Shown here one piece after another: positions 22,820 through 34,971 of a DNA stretch of 64,000 bases (positions within the stretch are counted from its first letter, which is position 1; each line of letters starts with the position of its first letter). The notes under the pieces are model-generated. The model made no database searches and was not told the DNA's origin. It saw nothing but the letters and a program-made list of their open reading frames with translations. This DNA is from Coniferiporia sulphurascens (Eukaryota; Basidiomycota; Agaricomycetes; Hymenochaetales; Hymenochaetaceae): contig NBBA01000001.1 of the NCBI GenBank assembly GCA_002794785.1, forward strand, positions 4,526,001 to 4,590,000. Reading direction: 5' to 3'. Made by a program: the position numbers and the translations under genes.

Positions 22820-23830
22820 TGAGTATGTTTACGTAATATAGAGTTTGTGAGCAACTACTACGACGATATATACGCAGACTATTGTAGCGTAAGGAAATAG
22901 TTATATACTTGCGCCCTAATGTTCCAGATAATCTTTAAATCATATTTTGGCCGGATATCTTTCGTATATGTGTGGAGGCCATCGTATGAAGACGGGTGGC
23001 AGTGAAACCATGTCAAAGGAGGTGTTATTATATAATTTATGGAATTAAAGCACATGAAATCCCTTTTAGAATACCACCGAGCATGGGGACACTATGAAAT
23101 GCGATTTTGAAATGCTTAAACCAGCATGAATTCGCTCCGTGACTAAATTTGGGCATTTATGTTGACTTCAGGACGTGATCGCCAAATCCGGAACTCGTCT
23201 CCTTCGGATTCCGTTCGCTCTGCTCTGCGAGCTTCCATCACTATGCTTCAGCACCACCATCAAAGACACACTCTCCGTTGTCGCAACCGAACGTGTCCGG
23301 GAGACCAATCGCGGTCGATGATTGTGATGAGCGCTGACGATCGTGCGACTCCGGAGTCGCGTACTGATGTGCGTGGAGGTTCGGCTGCTCTCCTAATAGT
23401 TCGCGCGGCCGGTCCGGCTTTCTGAGGCAATAATCAATTCGTAAGAACCTCTGCCACCTCCTGCGTGTTTTTCGCACTCGGACGACTTCATGTACTTGTA
23501 CTCGTTCTTTGTGCTCCCCGGAGATCCCCCACCCTCTTGCTTTTCATCGTACATCTCGCCTTTCAACGTTTCTCCTACTCGTGTCTTTCCGGCGCGCTAA
23601 AACCCTCCCTCATTTATTTGTCGTACCACGCTTTAGCGGACTTAAGCTTGTCACCGTATTGGGCCGCGACAAAGTGCCAAACAACAGTGGTTCGATTCCG
23701 CATATTTCGGTGGCGAGTCCACTTTGCAATGCCCTAAAACTGCCCACTCTTCGTGTTATATCTCGAGCCTCCGCGACCGTTTTATAACTGATTCCCGTCC
23801 CTCCTGGTTGTTCCCTGGAACTCTATCGGA
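22820..23830. other. intergenic region
   Basis: About 1 kb, with no gene recognised. The C/T-rich stretch from about 23490 is probably the promoter and leader of the gene at 23831. Confidence 0.4.
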
Positions 23831-25481
23831 ATGGACACGGTGGATTTGAGAAGATTAATGGTCGGTGTAGTGGGCTTCTCGATGGCGGCGGCAGGCCTCT
23901 TTCTAGTGCGTTCAGATTCTTGTATGTTTTTCAAAGCGTTTCTGACCTTCTTGAAGAGCATTGCCGCACCAGTTGTGGCTTCGATCGTACCTTACTTTCA
24001 GTCTCAAATACCTGTCCTAGTCAATGCACACTCTCAAAAGCGGGAGATGACAATCCCTCGTAAGAGTGGTCGTCTCACCGATACTGTTACTACATCTACT
24101 CTGTCGAGGTCTGAAGACTCCGTGGTCACCTCAACAGGTACGACCTCGTCGACAATTTCCTCCGAAGCGAATGATGGTGCAGGACAAGGTCCCATGGTGA
24201 CTCCGAAAATACTCCAGGAATTGCCTACTGCCGCTCAGTTGAGCGCAAGTCCTTCTACCCCTCCTGACTGCGCGGCGCGTGTCCGCCACATCTGTTCCCC
24301 GCAGCATTGTGCAAACCAGGCTAGTACATCCGCGTCTCCTCCGCCATCGCTCGAGCTCCTGAATGAGCGTGCGAGAAGCAAGAATAGAAACAGTTTGCCA
24401 TCGGGGTTCTGCACACGGGCGTCTCCCATACCATCCTTCCTCAGTCTCACACCGATCACTCCGGATGAGCCTGGTATGAACTCTCCAAAAGTGTGTTCAT
24501 CTTCCGATAGTCATGCCACCCATGAAGGGGTCCGCCTTTCTCGCCGTTCAACTAGTTTCTTCGGCCTTCGGCGTACATCTAAACGCTCCATCACTTCCAC
24601 AAGGTCTGAATCTGAACCTGTGTCGCAGCCTTCTACACCTCCTACCTCACGCAGGAATTCGATGACCTCTTCTCCTGCTCGAATATTGGCTTCTTTGCGA
24701 GATCACGCTTCCTCGGAATCGGCAACTACAAGAACTGAAGGTGCCTCTCGTTCAGAAGAGAAATCGAAGGGCTCATCATATTGTAAGTGAAGCATGTAAT
24801 TCCTTACCTTTCGCTGCTCACGCTCTTTAAATACAAGTCTTCAAGCTAAAACATAAGAAAAATGGGAAGGACAAAGAGAAGGACAAGTCGATGTCGAAGG
24901 AAAATAAATCTGGACAAAAGGAGAATATTAGCGAAGGCGAACAGGAAAGGTGCCATTCGCAGCCCCATAGCGAGGCAGAAGAGCGGTCTTCGCGGAAGCC
25001 TATCTGCCCGCGCTCGCGATCCGCGCGTAGGTCTGACACGGCGCCTGCGCCACGCACTAGGCCTTACGAGGCGCCATACAATTTTCCCGCTCCCAACTCG
25101 CCGGAAGCCATCGACTACGTGCGGCGCACACGCGACGAGTATATGCGCCTCTCTTCGAGCCCGCCTGCTATGGGAACACCCCTCCCTGATCCGCCTGTTC
25201 GCACCTCGGTTTCAACACCACCACTGACACGTATCCCTCAAAGTGCACCTGCAGATCATATTGGATTCGTGCCCCCGGAGCGACATCGCAAGACTGCGTC
25301 TGCTGGCGCCGACGAACTTGGGTTTATTCTCCGGCCGACACCCCTGCCAACCGAGAGGCTGCATGTCCATTATGGAGTCGCGCGCGCGTCAACGCTGCCT
25401 GTCGGCGTCCGCGCAGCACCACCGACTGAGGCACAAAGCCCTCCCCGTCCAATCCTCAAACGGTCAGGACTGTCTTCATGA
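23831..25481 (+). CDS. unknown N-terminally anchored, Ser/Pro-rich protein
   Basis: Two exons, 23831-24782 and 24838-25481, join in phase to a 531-aa protein. One hydrophobic segment near the N-terminus (about residues 9-28, RLMVGVVGFSMAAAGLFLV) could be a membrane or signal anchor. The rest is low-complexity: Ser/Thr/Pro-rich with many SPAR, SRRNS and RRTSKRS motifs that look like phosphorylation sites, then a Lys/Glu stretch (KHKKNGKDKEKDKS) opening exon 2. The C-terminus has several short conserved-looking patches (YEAPYNFPAPNSPEAIDYV, RPILKRSGLSS). No enzyme domain is seen and no family is recognised. The clean join across a GT-AG intron makes the gene itself credible. Confidence 0.75.
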
Positions 25482-26969
25482 CGTTTAGTTTGAGTGCTCT
25501 TCGGCATCCATAAACGGCGAGCTTGGGCGGTTCGTCGTCAGCTCTACTCCTAATATTTGTTATCGATCAATCAGGCCTTGACCGCTGAAGTGGATTGCTA
25601 ATACTCCAAAGGCGATTCCGCTCCCCCTGCAGCCCTCCGGTTGTTCTCATGTAATTTATAAGCTATCTTAAAGTATGACATATCCAACCCCCCCTTACAG
25701 GTGAACTCCATTGCATTAACCATTCTGTAACCACACTTTCGTTTTTACCAATTTCGTCTTTATCAATTAAAGCTGTCTTCCTAGGCTGTACGCCTCACTC
25801 CAGCATTTTAGTGTACACTTACCCCTAATCACACACTGGTCTTTTTGATCCGGGTCACGGCTTGCTTTTGTGCTGCGGACACGTCGGCACGTATGTGTCG
25901 ATGCCGCCGTCCCTGGAAGTGTTCCCGTCGTACGACTTCTCTTTTTTTTTTACTCACGTAATAGTGGTTTGCTATCCATGTGCAAGAATGTACGTTTCTC
26001 GCACCCTACGCTTACATTTGGACTTTTGCCGAATAGACCTCCCATCTGGATCGCTCTGCTTCGAGAACTTAGCTCGGGGAAATCTCCTCGAAGACTCTGC
26101 GAGCCGGGCCGTCTTCGATCTGGCCATCCCGAAATCTCGGATTTACATTAAAGGCTGGGACTTGTCCTGAATTATTTTTTAATGACGACGTGCAACTCTC
26201 CCTGGTGGGAATTTACACTTAGTGTATCACGTTTGTTACGCGACAGCACCATACGCGTGGCATTTCCGCAGCCGTTAGTAACGTCTGCTCGCATTTCTTT
26301 TGAGCTGTATAAAAAAGCGAAGCGGGAGTCTGTTCAAGGCTCTGTCAAAATACTAAGCTAGAACGCGAAGAAGGACGTGAAGTTGATCAGCGCCAGTACG
26401 GAAAAAAAGCTGCTACGATTTTTTGATGCGTATAAAACGCGTCGGCTCGTTCACTGGTAAGGATTGAAAAACCTCCTTCTAACGCCGTCATGATCCTCTT
26501 TATTAACACTCTTTCGGATACGTATCCGTTTTCATCGGTGTGACAGAGGCTTGGCTGTAAGTGTTGGTTATTCTACCATTTTGCAGTTTGTAGCGTGTGG
26601 GAAATGAACTATTGGAAATATCGGAAATGCATGTACGAGAGTGGACCTTTAAAAGTACTCGTTAATCGTTGACCAAATGTGCACTCTACTGCATTATACA
26701 TAGCTATAAAATTTCTTCAGTAGTGAGCCGCTAGAAGGGCAGGAGTATGCCTCATTACCCGGCATCAAGGGGCCTGTTGTAAGAGGGAAAGTAACGAAAG
26801 AGTGATGCGAGAATGTATTGGTGTGACTAAAAATGTCACGTGTGACATAAGAAAATAATCCTCTTTCTTTCCTTTTCCGCCTTGCGGCTTGTTACTACAA
26901 ACCTTCCCTCCCGCTCGTCCGTCCTTTCGTCGTAGCCGTCGCTGCTGTCTCCTGTTGCCGCTCTCGACA
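25482..26969. other. intergenic region
   Basis: About 1.5 kb. Open frames near 25862-26170 have no recognisable product. The last 100 bases are C/T-rich and are probably the SHO1 promoter. Confidence 0.4.
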
Positions 26970-28230
26970 ATGCCGCCCCGCGGTAATGAGGGGTATGACT
27001 TTACCCCAATCTTGACCCACTATCTCTTCTTGTTTACTACTATTCTCGCTGTGGTAAGTCTGTCAGCTCCTCGGGGCATGCATCCATCGCTGCGGAATGG
27101 CGCTAACATGCGTTCGTGTGCAGGCAGGCTGGTTCACTGCCTTCATTGGACAAGCTGTTGCGACGGCAAATTGTGCGTCTACACTTTCTCTGTCACATTT
27201 ACAAACTGCTAACCTGCTCGAGTCTAGTTGGCCATGGCTCAGTTGGTGTGCTATGGTTCGCGATCTTCCTGCAGATGTTCCTCATCCTTGGTGTACTGCA
27301 CACCCTCGCAAGCGACGCCATCTCGATGCACCGCTTCCAGATATCTGTGTTCGGCGCTATTGCGATTGTGTTTTCCGTTGATGGCGTCAATGAGGGTATC
27401 TTCTCGGATGCTAGTTCTCTTGAAGCCATGGGCGCTGGCTGGCTTATCCTCGCGATAGTCAACATTTTCTGGGTCCTCTACTTCACCTCAGAGGAAGACT
27501 CGCTCGCACTGCACGTTTTCAACTCGATGGGTACGGGTGGGCTCTCACCACCTAATCGCCGTCGTCGCGGGACTCGTGGGGCGTCGATGCATATGGCCGG
27601 CAATGGCTACTCAAGCGGCTACGGGGGCCCGGGTATCGGGTCGGGTGATGTTCCGTACGACACGAAGATGGGCAACGGCATGGGTATGGGTCCCGCTGTG
27701 CGCAGTAATGCGAGCTTGGGCCCGAACGGTGGAGCGAGTATTGGCGCGGCGACACGAAGCATCGGACAGACGGGAAGCATAACAGGCGCACAAAGCACGG
27801 GGGCAGCCGATAACATCGGCGCTAGCTCTCCGCTTATGGGCAGCGGCAACGCAGGGGTCGGCGCTGGAGGGGGTCTGCCCAGCCCAGAGCAGAGGCAGAG
27901 CAACCCCGAGCCCAGTCCGGCGCCCGATACTTACGCGTATAAAGCAAAGGCGCTCTACGCATGTGAGTGGCTGCTTGTTTTTGATGTTATCCCAACCTCT
28001 GAGACGGGGACATTTGCTCAGATACTGCGTCGCCTGATGACCCGAATGAGATCTCGTTTACTAAGGGCGAGGTTCTCGACATTATCGACAAACAGGGGAA
28101 ATGGTGGCAGGCGAGGAAGGAAGACGGAACAGTGGGGAGTGAGTGACTTATACCTTTGCAAACAGTGTTTGCCGGTCGTTGACAACAATTTCTTCTAGTC
28201 GCCCCGTCTAATTATCTACAAATCATCTGA
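26970..28230 (+). CDS. SHO1: SHO1 osmosensor (four TM helices plus SH3)
   Basis: Plasma-membrane osmosensor of the HOG MAP-kinase pathway; its SH3 domain recruits the MAPKK Pbs2. Exons 26970-27053, 27124-27172, 27228-27962, 28022-28138 and 28199-28230 sum to a frame-true 338 aa. Four hydrophobic helices occupy about residues 13-145, including LWFAIFLQMFLILGV and HRFQISVFGAIAIVF. A long Gly/Ser/Met-rich disordered linker follows (about residues 160-285). A C-terminal SH3 domain is assembled across two introns: ALYAYTASPDDPNEISF, then GEVLDIIDKQGKWWQARKE, then IAPSNYLQII. The ALYxY, WW and SNY signatures of the peptide groove are intact. Length and order match fungal Sho1. Confidence 0.93.
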
Positions 28231-29109
28231 GCGTGGAAAACGTCCGTTCATCTTCGTATTACTGACGGCCACTTAACGCCCTGTTACGTTTTCCATACCC
28301 TCTACTTTCTTATATGTCGCTCACTGTTCGTGCTGTGCGTCCCCTCTCATTAATGAGACGGAGCGTGGTTGCGCACAATCTTTGTTTACCGTTTCAATTA
28401 AGCTATCTTACCTACTTTCGCTGTAGCTTGTCGACTAAGTCTGAACATTGCCTTTTTCCCTTTCCTGTGCACTTCGGCCTTCCCTTACTGTCGTCCTGTG
28501 CTCTGGTCATTTTGCTGACACACCCTCGGTGTCCTTGGATGCACTGTTTCGACTTTCTTACGTTTGTTGTTGTACATAGGTACGAGGGTCCCGGGATATA
28601 TTTACAAAGACCGTTCTCTGTATCCAAGCGACTGCCCGGGCGACGGTTGCAATGTCCTCAAGTGGTGCATCTGCGCTCTGATATATATAACGTGAATGAT
28701 TTAGATTCCGTATTCCAACTTTGTACCCCCATACGCTTTCTCTATTCTTGTACCCTTGCGCATAATCCCTTGAATTTATAGAATGCCTTTTCTTCTTTGA
28801 TATCCTGGAACCAGAGAGGCGCTGGTTGCGCATTAGAGTTGCACAGCCAACATGACATAAGAACGGCGCGCGGTAGTTCGCCTAGCACGCGTGCCGTGTG
28901 AACAATTGGACACAGGGCGATGGCGGCGGCCAACTAGCCGAGACTCGTATCGAAGACACTATGCGCTTTGTCCCTCTCTACCAACCATTGCCTCATTCTC
29001 TTTATCTTCTTCCCTGTGTCTTTGCTTTGAGCGCAAGGGTGCTTGGGAAGGGACTGGCTTTCTCTCTCGATTCCTGTCTTGAAGCACTGCCAGAAAGCCC
29101 GGGACCTGC
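28231..29109. other. intergenic region
   Basis: About 880 bp between SHO1 and the first BTB gene. Small open frames occur on both strands without domain or splice support. Confidence 0.4.
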
Positions 29110-30088
29110 ATGAAGATGGCGAAAGTTGAGAGGGATGAATTGTTCTACTTCTCTATGACGATAATCCAGGTACAATTCAGCCATTTGACTTTTCTGCGGA
29201 GACAGCTGCTGATCAAAATCTATTACTCACACTTGCAGGTGGAGGACACACTGTTTAAGGTGCCTCGTCGACCATTTGAAGAACAGTCGGACATATTCCG
29301 GTCTATGTTTACTCTTCCGCCGGAGAATGATGCTCAGTTTGACGGAATGAGCGATGAGAAACCTCTGCACTTAGTCGGTGTCAAACGGGACGACTTTCGC
29401 GCGTTCCTGCAGGTCCTACTCCCTCCGTGCGTGCATTGATACCGAGCTATTTTAGCATCGTCTAACACTACTTACATCCCACAGGAGCTACGGCGACGAG
29501 ATGGAATTCTCCGAGAAGGAGTGGCTTTCCATTCTAAACCTCGCAAACATGTGGAACTTCACGAAGATCCGCCAAACGGCGATCGAGAAGCTGCAGCGTA
29601 ACAACATCGACGTCGTCACTAAGGTCGAGCTGGCGCACAGGTACGACATTCGCGAGTGGCTCTTCGGCGGATACCTTGCACTTGGCAAGCGTGAGGAACC
29701 GCTCACTGTCGAGGAGGCTGCGCGCCTCGGGTTTGATTTCGCCGTCAAGATGGCGCGCGTGCGTGAACAGCTACTGCGCGACAAGATCGCACACCCGAAC
29801 GCGTACCGTACGCGTCCATTTATCCCGTCGCGCGGAGACAGCCCGCGCGGCCCGTCCCGGAACTCGCAGTCGCTGCGTTCTCGCATCATACCGAATAACC
29901 CCTTCCCTGGTGAGCTGGAAGACGAGGACGATCTCGTGCTGTCCAAAGCCATCAATGAGGTCTTCGGGATTCGCGGAGAGCCTCGTTTTGCATATTCGAC
30001 TAATATAGAGCAGGAGGAACTTGTCCTCCATCCCCCCTTCAACCCACATGGCGTGCCCTGGCCTTACGACATTATTGACCAGCTTTGA
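29110..30088 (+). CDS. BTB/POZ domain protein, copy a
   Basis: Agaricomycete-type BTB protein, usually a protein-interaction module; the partner is unknown. Exons are about 29110-29169, 29239-29426 and 29484-30088. The BTB core reads VEDTLFKVPRRPFEEQSDIF, then LHLVGVKRDDFRAFLQVL, and after the second intron the back-half helices SEKEWLSILNLANMWNFTKI and VELAHRYDIREWL. The tail (from about 29810) is Arg/Ser/Pro-rich, then acidic, and lacks the CxxC found in copies b, c, e and f. It is the most diverged of the five copies and probably the oldest member. The start could also be the second ATG at 29116. Confidence 0.85.
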
Positions 30089-30481
30089 TTGTTGTGATCA
30101 CTATTATGACATTGTGTGTACTGTATATTACCGTGTATGATTGATCTGTCTGTCAATAGGAACACCCATATCTTACGCGGGCGGACATTTATTGGCTCTC
30201 TTACCAGCGCCGTGCCTAATTATGCTGTGAACGGAAAGAGGCCGCGGTCCCGTGTATCTCGCTTGGATGATAGGGGCTCCCTTAACTTGCCAAGTATCCA
30301 AACAGAGAAAGGCTGTATAAGGTTTGAAGTGCACTGTTCTCAGGGGAAGGCGGGGAAGGCCGGCATGTGACGGACATTAAGGAAGGCGGTACTCTTACGG
30401 AGCGCTGGCTTGAGTATTTCAATCTAGTAGTCTTTGATGCTTGTTTCCGCAACCGCGGTATCGCCCTGAGACAGCGACTCA
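30089..30481. other. intergenic region with shared upstream sequence
   Basis: About 390 bp. From about 30320 it matches the region upstream of copy e (34818-34971), so the promoter was duplicated with the gene. Confidence 0.5.
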
Positions 30482-31405
30482 ATGAGCGAGATCGATACAT
30501 ACATCTTGGATCGTCCTGCGGTGGAAAGGAAGGATAACGGATACTATTATTCTTTAATTACTTTCCAAGTGAGCTCATTCTTAATAAACGAGACAAACGG
30601 ATGCTCAATCTTGTACAACCAGATCGAAGACTGCCTGTTCCGTGTGCCACCAAACGCTTTCGAAGAGCAATCGCAAGTCTTCCGTGACATGTTCTCTATC
30701 CCTACGGACGGCAAAGAGGGAAATAGTGATGAAAACCCGATCTATCTCGCAGGAGTCGAAACGGACGCATTCCATGACTTCTTGGAGCTCCTCTACCCAC
30801 GGTAATTTTCTTCACATTTAATCAATTAAATAATAAGATACAGGTATTGACACGCAGGGTTGTCTCTTTACAGGCCGCGCCGTGAGGGTCCAGATGATTT
30901 GGCTCAGGAAGGCTGGTCAAGCAGTCGCTGGATCAAGGTCCTAGATCTCGCAAGCATGTGGGATTTCAAAACTGTCCGAAATATTGCCATCTCGAAGCTC
31001 CAGAACTGTAAACTCGAAGAAGTCTATAAGATTGAGATTGCGCGCAAACACGACATCAAGCAATGGTACGTGCCGGCGTACATGGCGCTGGCGAGACGGG
31101 ACAAGCCGCTGGACGTTGGGGAGGCCGACCGGCTTGGGTATGATTTCTCGGTGAAGATGGCACAAGTCCGGGAACGGAGGTTGATACGATGCGCGAAGTG
31201 TCCGAGGTGTAATCCAGGTGGCGGCAAGGGAGAAACGTCGAAACTGTTCTCGAAGGCCGATAAGAATCGTGATCGCGCTGTTTTATTGGCAGAGAAGGCA
31301 CAGGAAGAAGAGGAGCTGAAGAGGGATGTCGAGGCGGTATTTGGACTTGGGGGTACACACGGGTCATCCGCGTTAGCGCTTTCGTTGTTGGGTCTGCCTT
31401 CATAA
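30482..31405 (+). CDS. BTB/POZ domain protein, copy b
   Basis: It starts MSEIDTYILDRPAVERK. A short intron near 30570-30630 joins to IEDCLFRVPPNAFEEQSQVF, and a second near 30802-30873 joins to the helical half SSRWIKVLDLASMWDFKTV and KIEIARKHDIKQWYVPAYM. The tail has CAKCPRC (CxxCxxC), a possible zinc-binding patch, then a Lys/Glu-rich helix and AVFGLGG. Exon phase and intron places match copies c, e and f. Closest to copy e, including upstream DNA. A decayed partial copy lies at 33725-34480. Confidence 0.85.
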
Positions 31406-32451
31406 GCATTACTTAGTGTGAAAAAATGTGGATAGGATTTAGTATGGCTCGCTGCATAAAATCGTTCGAACATACAGACATCATCTGAGGAACGCATACG
31501 TTTTGTTTTCGGAGGTGCCAGGTACTATTTTATGCGGCCGTCGCAGTATATTTTCACCGAAGTGTAACTCCAGCGACAGAGTTATAGTATCCGCCTCGCT
31601 CCATATGTTCTTTGTCCGTTGTGAATGCCTTCTCTTAAGCTTGCCCAAACTATAATTCGAACGACAATTCCATATCGTCATTTGCTTCCGCTTATCAAGC
31701 TCGCGCGATGCTAGTACCGGAAGATGATACGCAGTTCGAGCGTCCAGAATATTCTCATTTGACGCTTGGCACTGGGATATTCAAGTCCATAAAAATGGGT
31801 ACGCGGCACATGCCAGCCTGAGGAAAAGAGGGAAAGAGCTTTTCACTTGTGGCTATCACTCAGAATACAAACTATACACAAAACGCTATACCGTGAGTGA
31901 ATCATGACAAACTCCCACACGTCAACAAGGAAAAAGCAAACGTACCGAATAGTTCGAGTAGTATGCTCACGTCTGCATGAGTTGAAGTACGAGGGTATAT
32001 CGCTTACCATTAAGCGAGACGGTCAGGTCAGTTTCAAGATTGAACAAATTCTAGTCATATGTGGGAAATGGTTACATAATGAAGAGAAGATAACGCGGCC
32101 CCATCCTGCTCCCTAGCTTTAGACCACATGTATATCGTGATATACACCGGGCTCAATGTAGCTCACTGATATTTCAAAGGCTCGCCTCTACGCCCTGCGT
32201 CCATTTCCATCGTGGTATGCCTTCTCTCTTACCAGCGTGTAGACGGATAGGTCAAAAAGCGTAAGGTCCCACCCGCGAGGCCCCGCTTCGGAGGCCTGCT
32301 GCATGAGGTTTAGAGCATTCTGTGATCGAGAGAAGATAGGAATGCGGAGGACATGCGGTATTCATGACACGGCATTGACTTGAGTATTTCAGCTCAACAG
32401 CCTCGACGCACAACTTCCGCAACTCTACTACTATACTGCGGTGACCGCTCG
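31406..32451. other. intergenic region between BTB copies b and c
   Basis: About 1 kb. The segment 31540-31740 recurs, diverged, at 34310-34480. The segment from about 32320 matches the region upstream of copy f (from about 36550). No separate gene is seen. Confidence 0.5.
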
Positions 32452-33448
32452 ATGAGTAGATTCGCCGGTACGTTGAACTTAGCCCGCCCGGCGGTGAAAA
32501 CGAAGGACGATAAACATTACTATTCTTTGATTACTATCCAAGTGAGCTTTCAAGTTACTTCAAGTTGCTTCTGTTATGAGAGGGATGAGTAACCGACCAT
32601 CATCTGCAATCCAGGTAGAAGATTGCTTATTCCGAGTTCCACCAAGTGCTTTCAAGGAGCAGTCCCAAGTTTTCCGCGACATGTTCTCGTTCCCGAAGAT
32701 CCCGACAAACGGCGAAGAAGGAAGTAGCGATAACAATCCTATTTATCTCGCGGGGGTAAAATTAGACGCTTTTCGCGACTTCCTGGAGCTCCTCTACCCG
32801 AGGTAATTCCTGATTCATATTGAAGAAATTGTACCACCTCGTTAATTGCAAGACCAACAAACTCTTTTCAGTTCGCATTGCAAAGAAACCATCAGTACTT
32901 TCCACGTACGATGGTCTGCAGACCGTTGGATTGGGGTTTTGGACCTCGCGGGCATGTGGGATTTCAAACCCATCCAAGACCTGGCCATCTCTGAACTCGA
33001 GCGGTGCGTCCCCGAAATTGATGTGATCCAAAAAATCGAGATCGCACATAAGCACAGTATCAAACACTGGTATTTTCCGGCGTACAAAGCACGGGCAAAG
33101 CGGGCAAAGCCACTGGAGACCACGGAGGCCGTCCGATTCGGATATGATTTCGCGATGAAAATGGCACAAGTCCGAGAACGGAGGTTGGAAAGGAGCATGA
33201 GGAACCTGCGGTGTAATTCATGCGGTGGTACTAAGATGCAGGTATCCAGCCCACCTCCGTTTACCAGTAGGCCCACAACGTTAAACTTCAGCACGATAAA
33301 ACCACATCCTGGAGGAGCAAATCCTGAGGAAGGGGATGGTGAATTGGACAAAGACATAGAAAAGACTTTCGGGGCCGAAGGTGAGCGAAGACTAGTCCAT
33401 GTGAACCTAATAATAACACTCCTTCCAAGCAATAGTGCAAAACATTGA
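32452..33448 (+). CDS. BTB/POZ domain protein, copy c
   Basis: It starts MSRFAGTLNLARPAVKTK. Exon 2 gives VEDCLFRVPPSAFKEQSQVF and IYLAGVKLDAFRDFLELLYP. Exon 3 gives SADRWIGVLDLAGMWDFKPI and KIEIAHKHSIKHWYFPAYKA, then RCNSCGG (one CxxC) and a Pro/Thr-rich tail ending LPSNSAKH. A 4-aa insertion (KIPT) is seen after FSFP relative to copy f. Closest relative is copy f at 36682. A fragment of an esterase gene follows on the opposite strand, as an intact esterase follows copy f. Confidence 0.85.
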
Positions 33449-33529
33449 TCTGCAAAATCGGAACACGCCAGCTCCCTCTCTTAAATGGTATTAAAGAAGC
33501 TCAATGCAGCATTGTAAGATATTTTTACT

Positions 33530-33725
33530 CGGCGTGAATTCAACAACACTCTTCCAAAACTTGCTCCGTCCAACAATCCCTTGTCTGTCGCAAATGCTTG
33601 AACTTCAGCTTCTCAGGACTACATAACATTAAACAATATCTCCTGTGTCTCCAGCAGCATACCTTTCCCAAGCCGGTGTTACACTCTCCGGGAATAGTGG
33701 GTTGAAATTGGGGTTGTGCCATGAA
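33530..33725 (-). pseudogene. carboxylesterase 3' fragment
   Basis: On the minus strand this matches the last exon of the esterase at 37726-40131 (compare 37740-37920: shared stretches around CAACAATCCCTTGTCTGTCG and ATAGTGGGTTGAAATTGGG). About 190 bp survive, then the match stops abruptly and BTB sequence begins. It is a non-functional duplication relic. Confidence 0.8.
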
Positions 33726-34480
33726 ACCCAGTCTATCTCGAGGGTGTCCAAACTGATGCATTTAACGACTTCAAGGAGCACCTTTACTTACGGTTATGTT
33801 CATTCACATTACAACAATTGGACGATGAGATACATATCTTGACACGCAGCGCTGTCTCTTTACAGGCTGCGCTGCGAAGGCCCAGATGGTCTGACTCTGG
33901 AAGACTGGCCAAGCAGTCTCTGGATCGAGGTCCTGGACCTCGCAAGTATATGTGATTTCAAAACCGTCCGGTACATTGCCATCTCGAAGCTCCAGAACTG
34001 TAAACTCGAGTCTATAAAAAATGAGATCTGCGCGCACGATATCAAGCACGGGTATTTTCCGGCTTACATGACACTGGCTAGATGGGACATGTCACTGGAC
34101 ATCGCGGAGACCGACAGGTTCGAGTATGGTTCCTCAGTGAAAATGAGACAGGTCTAGGAATGAGGATTGACACGATGTGCGAAGCGCCCGTGGTGCAGTC
34201 CAGGTGGGGGAGGGGGGAAGCGTCGAAACCATACTCGAAGGCCGATAAGAATCGCAATCGCGCCGTTTTATTGGCAGGGAAGTCACAGGAGGATGAGGAG
34301 CTGAGGAGGGCCGCAGTATATTTTCACCGAAGTGTAACTCCAGCGACACGGTTCTAGTACTATCCGCCTTGCTCCGGGATCCTTTGTTCGACGCGAATGC
34401 CTTTTCTTCAGCTTTCCAGGCTATAAACTGAACAACAATTCCATGCTGTCATTTGCTTCCGTTGGTCAAGCTGGCGCGAT
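33725..34480 (+). pseudogene. BTB gene relic (copy d), deleted and truncated
   Basis: It begins with part of exon 2 (reading as VYLEGVQTDAFNDF), then exon 3 as LTLEDWPSSLWIEVLDLA, DFKTVRYIAISKLQNCKLE and AYMTLARWDM, with a stop after VKMRQV. It most resembles copy b. It has internal losses around the KIEIARKHD segment and lacks the first exon. Downstream (34310-34480) it continues into sequence homologous to the 3' flank of copy b, but with the intervening C-terminal part deleted. Not functional. Confidence 0.75.
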
Positions 34481-34971
34481 ATTCTATGGGGGGATGGCTC
34501 GTTAGGAACGGAATTAAATGATTCAACCTAGAGGGATGCTGGGAAGTTGTGGGAAAATGTTACGTAATAATACAAGTAACTCGCCCCAGTCCACACTTCG
34601 ACTCCTTAGACCACCTGCCAGTGTATCCCACATCGCGATATATATTGACTTCAAGGTAGTTCATCGGTGTGATTTAAAGTCTACCCTATATCTCTCCTGC
34701 GTGTGGCCGGACAGCACGATTCAACCCTCGACTGCCAGGTCCCATGAGAGGCTAGAGCTGACTTTGGAGGGGTTCCGCGAACTTCCGCCTAAGAATCTAA
34801 GCACGAGTCAGCTTCATAAGGTTTGAAGTGCGCCGTAATCGTCTGCGATGTGATGGATATGAGGGAAGACTGCACTCGTGCGGAACACTGCTAGTAGTGT
34901 GGCTATTTCAGCCTGGCGTCTTGAGGCATGCGCCGTGCATAACGGTAGTGTCTCCCCGAGACAACGATTCA
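34481..34971. other. intergenic region upstream of BTB copy e
   Basis: About 490 bp. The last 150 bp are shared with the promoter region of copy b. Confidence 0.5.

Noticed and set aside
23670..23720. tRNA-like B box (GGTTCGATTCC)
   Set aside because: No A box at proper spacing, and the flanks do not form an acceptor stem or cloverleaf.
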